DNA of 58,873 bases from TTA-H9 sp002071415 (GCA_035411425.1 DAONSX010000008.1:1-58873), one strand, 5' to 3'; numbered from the stretch's first letter, positions 44,524 to 54,468 are shown. Numbers and translations: made by a program. The notes: generated by a model from the letters alone, not told the origin.

Positions 44524-46242
44524 TTAGCAGTTTGCAATCCATTGTTTTACTTCATCCAACGAAGGCATGGGGATATCGATCTTATTTTTCTTGCGCAAGC
44601 CTCCTAACTGGTTGAAAAGAGAACCTGGATTTGCCTGGCTGAGGGCTTCCTTGCTTGTGTACCCTGCCTGAATAACCAGGGGAATCCATTCACGAGGTAT
44701 TCCTGTATCTTCCAGATCGCTTGGGGGAGCAACTTCCTGACTTTTTTCCGGTCGCATTTGAGGGAATAGAATCACTTCCTGAATAGACGAAGAATTCGTC
44801 ATGATCATTGCCAGACGATCTATTCCAATCCCAAGACCAGCCGTAGGTGGCATACCATACTCGAGGGCTCTCAGAAAATCTTCGTCTAACACCATGGATT
44901 CTTCATCGCCTCTGCGTCTCAGTTCTAATTGTGCTTCGAAACGCTGACGCTGATCGATGGGATCATTCAATTCGGAAAAAGCATTGCAAATTTCTTTTCC
45001 GTTACAAATCATCTCGAATCTTTCCACCAAACCAGTTTTGGAACGGTGTTTATGCGCCAGAGGCGACATTTCGATAGGATAATCCATGATAAATGTTGGT
45101 TGAATTAAATAAGGTTCACATTTTTCGCCGAAGATCTCATCTATGATTTTTCCTTTTCCCATTGCATCGGTAATTTCAATATTCAAGCGGGTTGCAGTCT
45201 GGCGGAGTTGGGTTTCATCCATGTCGGAGATGTCGAGACCCGTAAATTCTTGAATGATACCAGTCATGGTAAATCGTTTCCAAGGTCGTTTGAAATTGAT
45301 AACATGATCACCCACCTGAATTTGTGTGGATGAATGAAGGTCTAAAGCAATTTTTTCGACCATTTCTTCAACCAGGTCCATCATCCAATAATAGTCTTTA
45401 TAGGCTACATAAAGCTCCATCTGGGTAAATTCGGGGTTATGGAACCTGTCCATTCCTTCGTTGCGAAAGTCTTTCGAGAATTCATAAACACCATCGAATC
45501 CACCGACGACCAGGCGCTTCAAATACAGTTCGTTGGCTATTCGAAGATAAAGAGTGGCGTCGAGAGCATTATGATAAGTTTTGAAAGGCCGGGCAGCAGC
45601 TCCTCCATATAAAGGTTGAAGAATAGGTGTTTCTACCTCGAGGTATCCTTTCCAATTTAGAAAATCCCGCATCGAATTGACCATTTGCGTTCTCTTAATA
45701 AATATTTGCCTTACATGCGGATTGACGATCAAGTCGAGATATCTTTGACGATATCTTTGCTCGGGATTCTGAAAAGCATCATATACTTTGTCGTCTTTTT
45801 CTTTTACAATAGGGAGTGGTCGTAACGATTTTGCCAGCAGTTCGAGCTCTTTCACGTGTATGGTAATTTCTCCCATCTGGGTAATGAAAACAAAGCCTTT
45901 TACCCAGATAATATCGCCTATGTCGAGCAGCTTTTTAAAAACGATGTTGTAGAAGGTTTTATCCTCGTTCAGGCATAGATCATCACGTTTCACGTACAAC
46001 TGAATTCTTTCTGTAGAATCCTGAAGTTCTAAGAATGAAGCTGCACCCATTACGCGTCGCGACATGATTCTTCCAGCTATGCAAACTTCCTGATAATTAT
46101 TGAGTTCCGGATTATAATTGGTCAGGATTTCGTTTGCCATTGCATTTACGGGAAATACACCTGTGGGATAAGGATCGATTCCTAAATTCATTAATTCCTG
46201 AAGCGCTTGTCGCCTGATGATCTCCTGTTCACTTAATGCCAT
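44524..46242 (-). CDS. lysS: Lysyl-tRNA synthetase (class II)
   Basis: A 572-residue class II synthetase charging tRNA-Lys. An N-terminal OB-fold tRNA-binding domain ('VCIAGRIMSRRVMGAASFLELQD') is followed by the catalytic core: motif 1 around 'MRDFLNWKGYLEVETPIL', motif 2 'EFSKDFRNEGMDRFHNPEFTQMELY' and motif 3 'GLGIGIDRLAMIM'. A 60-residue C-terminal extension ('GYTSKEALSQANPGSLFNQLGGLRKK') beyond motif 3 is longer than in E. coli LysS but is seen in other Bacteroidota (recollection). Confidence 0.96.
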   Translation of the reverse strand: MALSEQEIIRRQALQELMNLGIDPYPTGVFPVNAMANEILTNYNPELNNYQEVCIAGRIMSRRVMGAASFLELQDSTERIQLYVKRDDLCLNEDKTFYNIVFKKLLDIGDIIWVKGFVFITQMGEITIHVKELELLAKSLRPLPIVKEKDDKVYDAFQNPEQRYRQRYLDLIVNPHVRQIFIKRTQMVNSMRDFLNWKGYLEVETPILQPLYGGAAARPFKTYHNALDATLYLRIANELYLKRLVVGGFDGVYEFSKDFRNEGMDRFHNPEFTQMELYVAYKDYYWMMDLVEEMVEKIALDLHSSTQIQVGDHVINFKRPWKRFTMTGIIQEFTGLDISDMDETQLRQTATRLNIEITDAMGKGKIIDEIFGEKCEPYLIQPTFIMDYPIEMSPLAHKHRSKTGLVERFEMICNGKEICNAFSELNDPIDQRQRFEAQLELRRRGDEESMVLDEDFLRALEYGMPPTAGLGIGIDRLAMIMTNSSSIQEVILFPQMRPEKSQEVAPPSDLEDTGIPREWIPLVIQAGYTSKEALSQANPGSLFNQLGGLRKKNKIDIPMPSLDEVKQWIANC

Positions 46243-46424
46243 TACTTATAAATTTTGGGGTGCAAAGATAAGGATATTCAGCTTCAATCATTTAATTGAG
46301 GAAGTTTCGGCCTTATTGTTTTTACATCATGAATTTAATTTTTTCCATAAGAATGCTCGATGAAAGATATTTCTTGGTAATTTTATGAAAAATTTATTTC
46401 CATCGATTCCATCCTGTTATATTT

Positions 46425-46583
46425 ATGTCAAAAACATCGAAGAACTATACAAACAAAAATGTTACTCCGGCATCGGGTAAAAAAGCAAGCAAAGCGAAAG
46501 GGGAAATGAGCGAAACTTCGTATTGGATTTATTTTTTGATTATTTTGGGGATTGCGCTATTTCTGCTTTATTTGTTTAAATAA
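46425..46583 (+). CDS. 52-residue single-pass membrane protein
   Basis: A short frame starting ATG 46425: a 27-residue Lys/Ser/Thr-rich, basic, polar N-terminus (MSKTSKNYTNKNVTPASGKK...) and a C-terminal hydrophobic helix (YWIYFLIILGIALFLLYLF). The composition is sharply divided, and this basic tail plus single helix is typical of real small membrane proteins. It ends 8 bp inside the convergent U32-family gene. The function is unknown; it could modulate a membrane enzyme. Confidence 0.6.
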   Translation: MSKTSKNYTNKNVTPASGKKASKAKGEMSETSYWIYFLIILGIALFLLYLFK

Positions 46584-47832
46584 GTGATTGTGGATTTTCT
46601 ATCAGCAGAAAGACCTTATCACCTCTTCTTACGGGAGCACTTACCTTGAAGGAACATATCCGGCCTTTCGGTGCAAGAGGGATTTTATCGTACTCGAGCC
46701 TAATTTCCTCAATCGTACCTTCTACTACTCCTGAAGTAGGACCATTGATAGAATATTTATCGCCAATCTTCAAATCGTTTGTTTCGAGTTTTACTTCAGC
46801 TACACCTAATTTAGAGAAATAATTGAGCACTTTGCCAAGATATTGTTTCTTTATAGTAGCCTGCGAACCGTGTTGTTGAGTCCATTCACCCAGTTCTCTG
46901 CCCAGATAGTACCCTTCCCAAAAACCACGATTATAAACGGTGCGCAAACGTTCAGTCCATTTGGCTACTTTTTCCTGTGTAAAGGTTTTATTCAAAACTG
47001 CCTCTACTCCTTCATGATATACCTGAGTGACTGTTTTGACATATTCGGGTGATCTGCCACGACCTTCAATTTTCAAAATTTTGACTCCTGCAGCCAAAAT
47101 TTGATCTAAAATTCCTATGGTGCATAAATCTTTTGGCGACATGATGTATTCATTATCAACCTCAAGAACTGTTCCGGTTTCCTTGTCGGTAACATCATAT
47201 CTACGACGGCATATTTGCAGACATGCTCCCTTATTGGCCGACGAATTCATTGTATGTAAGCTCAGATAACATTTGCCTGATATGGCCATACATAAGGCTC
47301 CATGAACAAAAACTTCAATGGCAACGAGGTCTCCCGATGGACCACGAATATCATACGTTTTTATTGCATCTACAATTTGCTTTATTTGCTGGAGATTCAG
47401 TTCTCTGGCCAGCACAACTACATCGGCATAACGCGAGTACCATTTTACGGCTTCTATATTGGTAACATTACATTGAGTAGAAAGATGAACCTCTATTCCT
47501 TTTTCAACGGCATAATTTATAACGGCAGGATCGGAAGCTATAATGGCCGAAACACCTGATTCCCTGGCCGTATCTATTATGTTTTGCATTTCTTGCAATT
47601 CTTCATCATAAATGATTGAGTTTAAGGTTAAATACGAACGTATGCCTTTCTCTTTGCAAATTCGGGAAATATCATTCAAATCGGATAAAGTAAAATTGAC
47701 AGAAGACCTCGAGCGCATATTATGCTTGCCAGCCCCAAAATATACCGCATTGGCACCTCCCTGAATAGCAGCCATTAACGATTCGAACGAACCTACTGGC
47801 GACATGATCTCGATTTGTTCTCTCGCTTCCAA
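46576..47832 (-). CDS. Peptidase U32-family protein (tRNA hydroxylation, TrhP-like)
   Basis: A 418-residue U32-family protein. The signature 'EVFVHGALCMAISGKCYLS' is present with its conserved Cys pair, after 'PVGSFESLMAAIQGGANAVYFG' at the N-terminus and before 'NKGACLQICRRRYDV', a further Cys set. U32 members of this type (YegQ/TrhP) are tied to 5-hydroxyuridine formation in tRNA; 'collagenase' labels come from older work. The full-length match favours the tRNA role, but RlhA-like 23S rRNA hydroxylation is an alternative. Confidence 0.85.
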   Translation of the reverse strand: MEAREQIEIMSPVGSFESLMAAIQGGANAVYFGAGKHNMRSRSSVNFTLSDLNDISRICKEKGIRSYLTLNSIIYDEELQEMQNIIDTARESGVSAIIASDPAVINYAVEKGIEVHLSTQCNVTNIEAVKWYSRYADVVVLARELNLQQIKQIVDAIKTYDIRGPSGDLVAIEVFVHGALCMAISGKCYLSLHTMNSSANKGACLQICRRRYDVTDKETGTVLEVDNEYIMSPKDLCTIGILDQILAAGVKILKIEGRGRSPEYVKTVTQVYHEGVEAVLNKTFTQEKVAKWTERLRTVYNRGFWEGYYLGRELGEWTQQHGSQATIKKQYLGKVLNYFSKLGVAEVKLETNDLKIGDKYSINGPTSGVVEGTIEEIRLEYDKIPLAPKGRICSFKVSAPVRRGDKVFLLIENPQSLI

Positions 47833-47943
47833 TTGATTTTTCTTCTTTAAATTGATGAATGGGTAAGAAGCCGAAAATTATTCCTTAATTTTGAAATGAA
47901 CTACAAAATTAGTCATTCAACCCAACTTAAATAATTTACATAA

Positions 47944-48306
47944 ATGAGGTTCATATTGAAACCAATAAAACTTATGGCGTTTTTATCTTTTGTTATTATT
48001 CAGGCATTTTCTGTACAAGCGCAAAAGGTTTTTAAGGTAGATTACCCTTCTCAGGCTGACTTGAAAGTATTCATCGTTTCGTACGAATCGCAGGCTGATT
48101 TATTGGTTTATTTTGTGAAATATGCATCACAAACCAATAGGGATGGACTGTTTTTCCCCGTAAAGTATGCATCACAAGCTGATTTCAAGTTATATTTTAC
48201 CGATTATGAATCTCAAGCCGATTTAAAGATTTTTATTGTAGATTATGAATCAAAGGCAGGATGGCGCAATAAATCGAAACAATACCTGTTAAAATTTAAA
48301 AAGTAA
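47944..48306 (+). CDS. Septknot (DUF6150)-like repeat protein, exported
   Basis: A 120-residue protein with a signal peptide (1-26) and about five tandem short beta repeats. Each unit is near 'Y-x-SQAD-x-x-hyd-(F/Y)-x-V-x-Y', for example 'VDYPSQADLKVFI', 'VSYESQADLLVYF', 'VKYASQ', 'TDYESQADLKIFI' and the final 'VDYESKAGWRNKSKQYL'. This is the pattern of the septoil-knot/DUF6150 family. The function of the family is not known to me. It precedes mtnA by 10 bp on the same strand, but co-function is doubtful. Confidence 0.75.
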   Translation: MRFILKPIKLMAFLSFVIIQAFSVQAQKVFKVDYPSQADLKVFIVSYESQADLLVYFVKYASQTNRDGLFFPVKYASQADFKLYFTDYESQADLKIFIVDYESKAGWRNKSKQYLLKFKK

Positions 48307-48315
48307 GCAATTGGA

Positions 48316-49365
48316 ATGAAAGTAAACGGTAAGAATTATAAAACCATCTGGATGGAAGGTAAAAAGGTGAAATTGATCGATCAGAACCTATTGCCTTTTC
48401 GATTCGAAATCATTGAATTAGAGAATTGGGAAGGGATATGCAAGGCCATTAAAAACATGAACATAAGAGGCGCTGGGGCAATAGGAGTTGCGGCTGGTTA
48501 TGCTATGGCACTCGCTTTTGTTCAATCCCCCGGTAAAGGAGGAGAAGATTATTTGTGGAAATCCCGCAAGGAGATTGAGCAAACTCGACCTACAGCGAGA
48601 GATTTGTTTTATGCTACCGAGAGGGTAATGCAAGCAGGAATTGCTTATGGCATTGAGGCAGCAATAGAAGAATCCGAAAAGTTAGCTATTGAAAATGAAG
48701 AAGAAGCAAAAGCGATTGCGATTTATGGAGAAAGTTTAATACCCGATTCATGTAATATATTGACGCATTGTAATGCGGGCTGGTTAGGTTTTGTAGATTG
48801 GGGGAGTGCATTGGCACCAATTTATTTAGCACATCGTAAAGGGAAAAAGATTTTCGTTTACGTTGACGAAACTCGTCCGCGTTTACAAGGTTCAAGGCTT
48901 ACAGCATGGGAATTGCAAAACGAAGGTATAGCGCATGTTATCGTTGCAGATAATGCGGGGGCTTGGCTTTTATCGAACAATAGAGTGGATTTGTTTATCA
49001 CGGGGGCCGATAGAATTGCCCTGAATGGAGATACGGCCAATAAAATTGGGACATTCGAAAAGGCCATTGTGGCGAAAAATTTTGGGGTACCATTTTATGT
49101 TGCAGCACCATTGTCTACTTTCGATCCTGCATGCCCAGATGGTTCCTGCATCCCTATCGAACACCGTCCTCTTGAAGAAATAACCGAGATGGAAGGTTTA
49201 GATGAGAAGCATCACTTTATAAAGATAAGAATTTCTTCTCCTGGCTCTGAAGCTTTGAATCCAGCTTTCGATATCACTCCATCTTCCTACATCCACAGCT
49301 TGATTACTTCGAAAGGAATCATACAGCCTAATAATCAGGCTATTAGGCAACTTTTATTTGGTTAA
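48316..49365 (+). CDS. mtnA: Methylthioribose-1-phosphate isomerase
   Basis: A 349-residue eIF2B-like isomerase of the methionine salvage pathway. It converts methylthioribose 1-phosphate to methylthioribulose 1-phosphate. Family motifs: 'RGAGAIGVAAGYAMA' (51-65), 'LTHCNAGWL' with the catalytic Cys152 and 'ITGADRIALNGDTANKIGT' with Asp232. No other salvage genes lie nearby, so the pathway must be scattered or this enzyme acts in a shortened (deoxyadenosine or MTA) salvage route. Translation initiation factor homology is structural only. Confidence 0.93.
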   Translation: MKVNGKNYKTIWMEGKKVKLIDQNLLPFRFEIIELENWEGICKAIKNMNIRGAGAIGVAAGYAMALAFVQSPGKGGEDYLWKSRKEIEQTRPTARDLFYATERVMQAGIAYGIEAAIEESEKLAIENEEEAKAIAIYGESLIPDSCNILTHCNAGWLGFVDWGSALAPIYLAHRKGKKIFVYVDETRPRLQGSRLTAWELQNEGIAHVIVADNAGAWLLSNNRVDLFITGADRIALNGDTANKIGTFEKAIVAKNFGVPFYVAAPLSTFDPACPDGSCIPIEHRPLEEITEMEGLDEKHHFIKIRISSPGSEALNPAFDITPSSYIHSLITSKGIIQPNNQAIRQLLFG

Positions 49366-49670
49366 CCACAAAATGCAATTTTTATAATAAGGAATTACTC
49401 CAATTGGATATTAATTTTAGAGGATAACGAGAATAATGTAAATATAAATTAATTTTCCTCAGTTTTCGATAGAGAATTTTTTTCAGGTTATTTTATAAAT
49501 TTATCCAAAATCCCGAAAGCCTATGAAGACATGATTAAAACAAGTAATTATGTATAACGAAATTAGGAATTTTACGAAATACATGATGGAGGATTGAAGA
49601 TTATACCAGATGCGGGTAAAGTTTTATTTTTAGTTGCTTGATTTTATAAAATCTAACCGTTTTTAAAGCA
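49366..49670. other. Intergenic region, nothing recognised
   Basis: About 300 bp of A+T-rich DNA between mtnA and the aldo/keto reductase gene. No convincing promoter, hairpin or small gene was found. Confidence 0.4.
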
Positions 49671-50516
49671 TTGATTTACAAAAAGATTTCAGATTATAAC
49701 GTTCCGGCAGTCGGTTTAGGAACTTGGGAGATGGGAGGTGGCGAACAGGCCGACTATTCTCACGACAGGCATTGGATAACTATTATTCGAAGCGCTATTG
49801 AAAATGGCCTTACACATATCGACACAGCTGAAATGTATGGCAATGGTCATACGGAGGAGCTTGTAGGGGAAGCCATAAAAGGGTTTCCACGTCAGAACCT
49901 GTTTATTACTACCAAAGTCTGGCTTACTCATCTTCGTTCCAATGATTTATTCTCCTCATTCGAGAAAAGTCTTCGTCAGCTTCAGACAGATTATATCGAT
50001 CTCTATCTTGTTCATCATCCCAATCCTGATATTCCTTTGGAGGAAACCCTGATGGCCATGAATAGGCTGGTTGAGCAGAAGCGAGTAAGAGCCATAGGGG
50101 TGAGTAATTTCGATATCTCCTTGATAAAAGAAGCGGTGAGAATTTCCTCAGTTCCAATTTCGGCAGTACAGATAGAATATAGCCTTTTAGCGAGAAATTC
50201 TGGGATTTATACTCAAAATCAGGAGAAAGAAATTATTCCCTATTGTCAGGAAAATCAAATTGCGGTAATTGCATGGCGTCCATTGGGAAAAACCAATTAT
50301 ATCCGATTGGCAACCAATGACGTAATAAAAAAAATTGCTGAAAAGTATCATGCTACTCCTGCTCAAATTGCACTCATTTGGCTCATTGCACAAAAAAATA
50401 TATTAGCTATTCCAAAAACTGGTTCATTAGAACATTTAATAGAAAATTCGAAAGCTTCCGACATCGATCTCTCGATGGAAGATGGAAAGCTATTACGTGA
50501 GGCATTCGAGGAATAG
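49671..50516 (+). CDS. Aldo/keto reductase
   Basis: A 281-residue NAD(P)H-dependent (beta/alpha)8 reductase. The catalytic tetrad is visible: Asp in 'THIDTAEMYGNG', Tyr in the same motif, Lys in 'TTKVWLTH' and His in 'LVHHPNPDIP'. Cofactor motif 'IPKTGSLEHLIENSKA' is near the C-terminus. The start is TTG at 49671: a TAA lies 24 bp upstream in frame and the next ATG is inside the barrel's first strand, so the unusual start is well supported. The substrate is unknown. It is convergent with the TonB-dependent receptor gene, 6 bp apart. Confidence 0.88.
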   Translation: MIYKKISDYNVPAVGLGTWEMGGGEQADYSHDRHWITIIRSAIENGLTHIDTAEMYGNGHTEELVGEAIKGFPRQNLFITTKVWLTHLRSNDLFSSFEKSLRQLQTDYIDLYLVHHPNPDIPLEETLMAMNRLVEQKRVRAIGVSNFDISLIKEAVRISSVPISAVQIEYSLLARNSGIYTQNQEKEIIPYCQENQIAVIAWRPLGKTNYIRLATNDVIKKIAEKYHATPAQIALIWLIAQKNILAIPKTGSLEHLIENSKASDIDLSMEDGKLLREAFEE

Positions 50517-50522
50517 AATAGA

Positions 50523-52844
50523 TTAGAAAGAAAAGGTGAAGCCAACGTTATACATGATTGGCAATTGATAGACACGTTCAAAGGCAATACGGTCGAAATA
50601 GAAGATATTCTCGCGGTCGTAGATATTTGTAGCTCCAATATTCAGTTGCAAATGAGAATGTTGGCTGAGTTCCCATTTATGTTTCAAATCAATGTCGAGG
50701 CGATGATAAACGGGTAAGCGGCCAGTGTTCAATTCGGCATATAGGATGGCTAAATTTCCGTTTTCGGTTGCCGGGTTGGAATAGATTCCATTTTCGAAAG
50801 TTATTTTTTCGAAATAACCTTGGCTCTGAGTGAAGGGGAATCCCGAGCCGAAGTTCCAGCGAGAGCTAAGTTCCCAGTCGCGTGCTGACCCGAAATATAC
50901 AGCGGCGACCAGATTTATGGTATGCCGCCTGTCGAAATGTGGAGAATAGGTATTGTTTCCATCGAATCGACTTACATATCCCAATGAATAAACTCCCCAG
51001 AAATAGAATCTGTCGTTTTCGAATTTTATCGAAATATCCAAACCTTTAGCATCTCCGGTTTCGATGATGAAATCATTCTTCAATTCATCGGGCTGATCGG
51101 CAAATATTTCTGTATCGTCAAAAATCTTATTGCGGTTGATATTGGTGAGTTGGGTAAATTTTTTATAGTATGCCTCTATATTCATGGTTACATTATTGGA
51201 TAGGTCGAGTTCTATACCTCCTATGGTATGCCATGCTTTTTGCAATTTATCGGTGACCTTTTCCCCATTGAATTCTTCGGGGAGGTTGTCGGGGCCTGAA
51301 AGAAATCCATAGAAGAGATTCACTACATCTCGATCACTTGTAGCACTGATCAGGTTCTGGGAATAGAAGCCTCCTGCGCCTTTAATTCTCAAGCGATCAT
51401 TCACATTATATTTGATGGCCAAACGTGGTTCAGGCGATATGTTGCTTAAAGAAGTATACCATTGTATTCTCAATCCGGGTTCGATGAGAAATTTTCCGCG
51501 ATGCATCTTATATTTTACGTAAGGGCCAATCTCGGTTGTATTTTCCTTTTGTTGAATGACCCGGTTGAGGGAATTGAAGAAATAATAATCGGTGTTGAAA
51601 CCTTGAAATTCGAAGCCGTAACGTAATTCATCCTTGTTGATAAAATAGGTGAAATTCAAACCCGCATTGAAACCGCCTATCTGGCTTGTACGATCGTTTT
51701 TACCGGTTTCTTTGAGGCTTACCTTATAATTAGAATAAGAAATAACTCCTTCGAGGAGTACGGGAGTTTTTCCGGGAATTACCACGAAGTTTGTGCCTCC
51801 ACCAATGGCGTCCCAATGAAAATCAGATAAGGCTTTATAATTGTTTACCCGATCGGTGAAATTAAAACCAAAAAGGTTCACTTTGCTTCCGTTGTCGGCA
51901 TTGAAAGATACTTTGCCATAAATATCGAAGAAGTTAAATGGAAGTCCATCTTCATTTACGTATTTGTAAAGGGTTTTAGAAGTTTCTTCGAGATAGGAAT
52001 TTTTAACCGAAAGAATAAAGGACGAACTTCCCGAATTGTCTTCTTTTTGTTTGCTGATAGGTCCTTCGAGCAGCAGTTTTGCTCCAAAGGTAGAGGCATC
52101 GATTTTTCCACTCAAGCGCTTTTTATTGCCATCGCGGGTGGTGAGGTCCATGACGGAAGAAATTCTGCCGCCAAATTCTGCCCCGAATCCTCCAGTGTAA
52201 ATGTCGGCATTGCGAAGAATATCGGTGTCGAATACCGAGAACAAACCGATGGAATGAAAGGGATTATAGATGACCATTCCATCGAGAAGGAGTTTGTTTT
52301 GTATAGGTGCACCCCCACGAATATACAGCTGACCTCCCTGGTCGCCGGTGAATACAACCCCGGGTAAGACCTGTAGATATTGTGCAAGGTCGGGTTGGCC
52401 TCCTATACTTGGAATTTGCTTAATCTGGCGTGGAGTAACCTTAACCACCGAGGTGCGAGTTTCGGTTCGCGCAGCTTCCCTCTCTGCCGAAATACTCACC
52501 CCTTCCAAAGCTATGGACTTTTTGGAAATATAAAGTTTTCGTGTGATTATTTCCCCTTTTCTTATGGTAATCGGAACCACCAAACTATCGTATCCTATGC
52601 CTGTTACCATGAGATTATACGAGCCGGCAGGAATATTGTTGATGATGTAATAACCATTTACATCGGTAGCCGAACCAAGGGTTGTTTTGCCGAGAAAAAC
52701 ATTAACAAAAATGGCGGGTTCGCCACTTTCTTTCTCGTAAATTACTCCTCTAATGCTTGCTTCTTGTGCCCATGATTTTAATCCCGAAAATATAAACACA
52801 CCCCAAATCATGCAACAGGACGAAAGAACGATAAATTTCCTCAT
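50523..52844 (-). CDS. TonB-dependent outer-membrane receptor with carboxypeptidase-like domain
   Basis: A 773-residue outer-membrane protein: signal peptide (1-26), a carboxypeptidase D regulatory-like domain (about 28-110; 'SIRGVIYEKESGEPAIFVNVFLG', 'ATDVNGYYIINNIPAGSYNL'), a plug domain (about 118-240; 'GQLYIRGGAPIQNKLLLDGM', 'TGGFGAEFGGRISSVMDL') and a 22-strand-type barrel ending in 'YNVGFTFSF', the expected aromatic C-terminus. No SusD-like partner lies beside it, so it is not a classical glycan locus; the substrate is unknown. It stands as a single gene. Confidence 0.88.
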   Translation of the reverse strand: MRKFIVLSSCCMIWGVFIFSGLKSWAQEASIRGVIYEKESGEPAIFVNVFLGKTTLGSATDVNGYYIINNIPAGSYNLMVTGIGYDSLVVPITIRKGEIITRKLYISKKSIALEGVSISAEREAARTETRTSVVKVTPRQIKQIPSIGGQPDLAQYLQVLPGVVFTGDQGGQLYIRGGAPIQNKLLLDGMVIYNPFHSIGLFSVFDTDILRNADIYTGGFGAEFGGRISSVMDLTTRDGNKKRLSGKIDASTFGAKLLLEGPISKQKEDNSGSSSFILSVKNSYLEETSKTLYKYVNEDGLPFNFFDIYGKVSFNADNGSKVNLFGFNFTDRVNNYKALSDFHWDAIGGGTNFVVIPGKTPVLLEGVISYSNYKVSLKETGKNDRTSQIGGFNAGLNFTYFINKDELRYGFEFQGFNTDYYFFNSLNRVIQQKENTTEIGPYVKYKMHRGKFLIEPGLRIQWYTSLSNISPEPRLAIKYNVNDRLRIKGAGGFYSQNLISATSDRDVVNLFYGFLSGPDNLPEEFNGEKVTDKLQKAWHTIGGIELDLSNNVTMNIEAYYKKFTQLTNINRNKIFDDTEIFADQPDELKNDFIIETGDAKGLDISIKFENDRFYFWGVYSLGYVSRFDGNNTYSPHFDRRHTINLVAAVYFGSARDWELSSRWNFGSGFPFTQSQGYFEKITFENGIYSNPATENGNLAILYAELNTGRLPVYHRLDIDLKHKWELSQHSHLQLNIGATNIYDRENIFYFDRIAFERVYQLPIMYNVGFTFSF

Positions 52845-53054
52845 AATATCATTATTATCTGACGTAAGTAAAATTGGATCACAAAGGTATAAAAAGAGTC
52901 ATACTTCCCCAATTGGGGATATGATGAATGGCTTGATAAATGAGGCAAAAACATCGCCTGCATAAGAGCAAAACTAAAAGTATATGAAATAGATACATAA
53001 TGAAAGATAGGGTTTAAAGTAGAAGAGAAAATTTGTCTATGTATAGCTCAATCA

Positions 53055-53612
53055 TTATGAAGTCTGATTGTAAGTTATAAGCCTTTCCCTTAAATGTTGC
53101 TGATCAATAAAATCATATACCCTGTCAAAAAGTATTGCAAACCATACTGTATAGTGCTTAGGAGAAGAAGATAGCTCATTTTTCAGGAAATTACGTTCAA
53201 AATAGTCAAAATCACTTACTTCATTGGGATCGGGTTGTGGTGGTTCGTCAGAGATTCCTATATAAACATGATCAAACTCATGTTCAGTCAAACCATTATC
53301 GAGTTTTTCATGATAAATGAAATCGAATATTTTAAAAACCTCGGCATGTATTCCCATTTCTTCTTTCAGCCTGCGTTGTGCTGCTGTTTTGTTGTCTTCG
53401 CCAGGGAAAGGGTGTGTACATGCCGTATTTGACCATAAACCAGCCGAATGATATTTGTTCAATGCTCGTTTCTGTAAAAGCATCTGGCCTTTCGAATTGA
53501 AGATTATCACGGAAACCGCTCTGTGCAATAACGCCTTTTCATGTGCTTCAATCTTGGCAATTTCTCCAATAATTTTATCGTTTATATCTACTAAAATCAC
53601 TTTATCGCTCAT
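53055..53612 (-). CDS. idi: Isopentenyl-diphosphate delta-isomerase (type 1)
   Basis: A 185-residue type 1 isomerase (Nudix-like fold) that converts IPP to DMAPP. The catalytic residues are Cys65 in 'WSNTACTHPFPGE' and Glu110/Glu112 in 'LTEHEFDHVYIG', with metal-binding Glu/His residues around them. It is the last gene of an unusual trio with a phytoene/squalene synthase (11 bp upstream) and a UV-damage glycosylase gene. It would supply isoprenoid units for the synthase. Confidence 0.94.
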   Translation of the reverse strand: MSDKVILVDINDKIIGEIAKIEAHEKALLHRAVSVIIFNSKGQMLLQKRALNKYHSAGLWSNTACTHPFPGEDNKTAAQRRLKEEMGIHAEVFKIFDFIYHEKLDNGLTEHEFDHVYIGISDEPPQPDPNEVSDFDYFERNFLKNELSSSPKHYTVWFAILFDRVYDFIDQQHLRERLITYNQTS

Positions 53613-53622
53613 AATTGATAGA

Positions 53623-54465
53623 TTAGATACGTTTGAAAAAATACAAAATACAAACTTTGACCATTATTAAATACTTTTTGATGTTTGAAATCCTTATTCT
53701 TTGTGAGAGAATTTTTTCGGGTGAAGAGTGAATAATTTTTATAAAAAGGCTGTTATAATAGTAATATGCAATGGCCACAGCCAGTTTTGAACGACCAGGT
53801 AGTTGTCGAATGCCAGGGAAGGCCACTTTGAAGTCTTGTTCGATAGAATGTTCGATTATTTTTTTGCTTTGTTGGTTCAGGCTCATGGTAGACATCTCTG
53901 GAAAGTAGTATCTGCCTAAGTTTTGAGTATCTGATTTAATATCGCGAAGGAAGTTTACCTTTTGAAAAGCCGACCCTAATTTTTGTGCAGGCAGTTCGAG
54001 TTTTTGATAAAGGCTCGGTTCATTATGACAAAATACCCTTAGGCACATCAATCCCACAACATCGGCCGAACCATAGATATATTGACTCAAATCTTCCTGC
54101 TTGTGGTATTGAGTAATATTTAAATCTCGCTTCATGCTTTCGAGAAAAGCATTGATATGGCTGTGAGGAATTTTGTATTTATTTACGGTATCAGCAAATG
54201 CCATGAGAACTGTGTTAGTGCTGATGTTGTGACCGAGCGAGTAATAAAGATCTTCGGTAAGTTTGTTCAAAAGAAAAATCTTGTCGTGTGGATGGAAACT
54301 ATCTACGATCTCATCAGCAAGGCGAACAAATCCATAAATGGCATAAATTGCCGAACGCTGTTCCTTTTCGAGAAATGACACGGCTAATGAAAAGGAGGTG
54401 CTATATCTTTTGGTGATCAGCTCCGAAATCTTGTAACAAGTCTGTAAGTAAAATTCTTTATTCAT
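53623..54465 (-). CDS. crtB: Phytoene/squalene synthase
   Basis: A 280-residue trans-isoprenyl synthase that joins two prenyl diphosphates head to head. The first Asp-rich motif is 'RLADEIVD' (D51/D55) and the second is 'NFLRDIKSD' near residue 170, with 'GSADVVGLMCLRVF' and 'QKLGSAFQKVNF' between. The size and motifs fit phytoene synthase (carotenoids) but a squalene or dehydrosqualene synthase cannot be excluded; no crtI, hpnD/E or shc lies in view. The symbol is therefore tentative. idi follows at once on the same strand. Confidence 0.85.
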   Translation of the reverse strand: MNKEFYLQTCYKISELITKRYSTSFSLAVSFLEKEQRSAIYAIYGFVRLADEIVDSFHPHDKIFLLNKLTEDLYYSLGHNISTNTVLMAFADTVNKYKIPHSHINAFLESMKRDLNITQYHKQEDLSQYIYGSADVVGLMCLRVFCHNEPSLYQKLELPAQKLGSAFQKVNFLRDIKSDTQNLGRYYFPEMSTMSLNQQSKKIIEHSIEQDFKVAFPGIRQLPGRSKLAVAIAYYYYNSLFIKIIHSSPEKILSQRIRISNIKKYLIMVKVCILYFFKRI

Positions 54466-54468
54466 AAC

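Noticed and set aside
47944..48306. CRISPR-like array suggested by regular repeats in the DNA
   Set aside because: The repeats are in the coding sequence of a repeat protein and vary at the DNA level; no spacers or cas genes are present.
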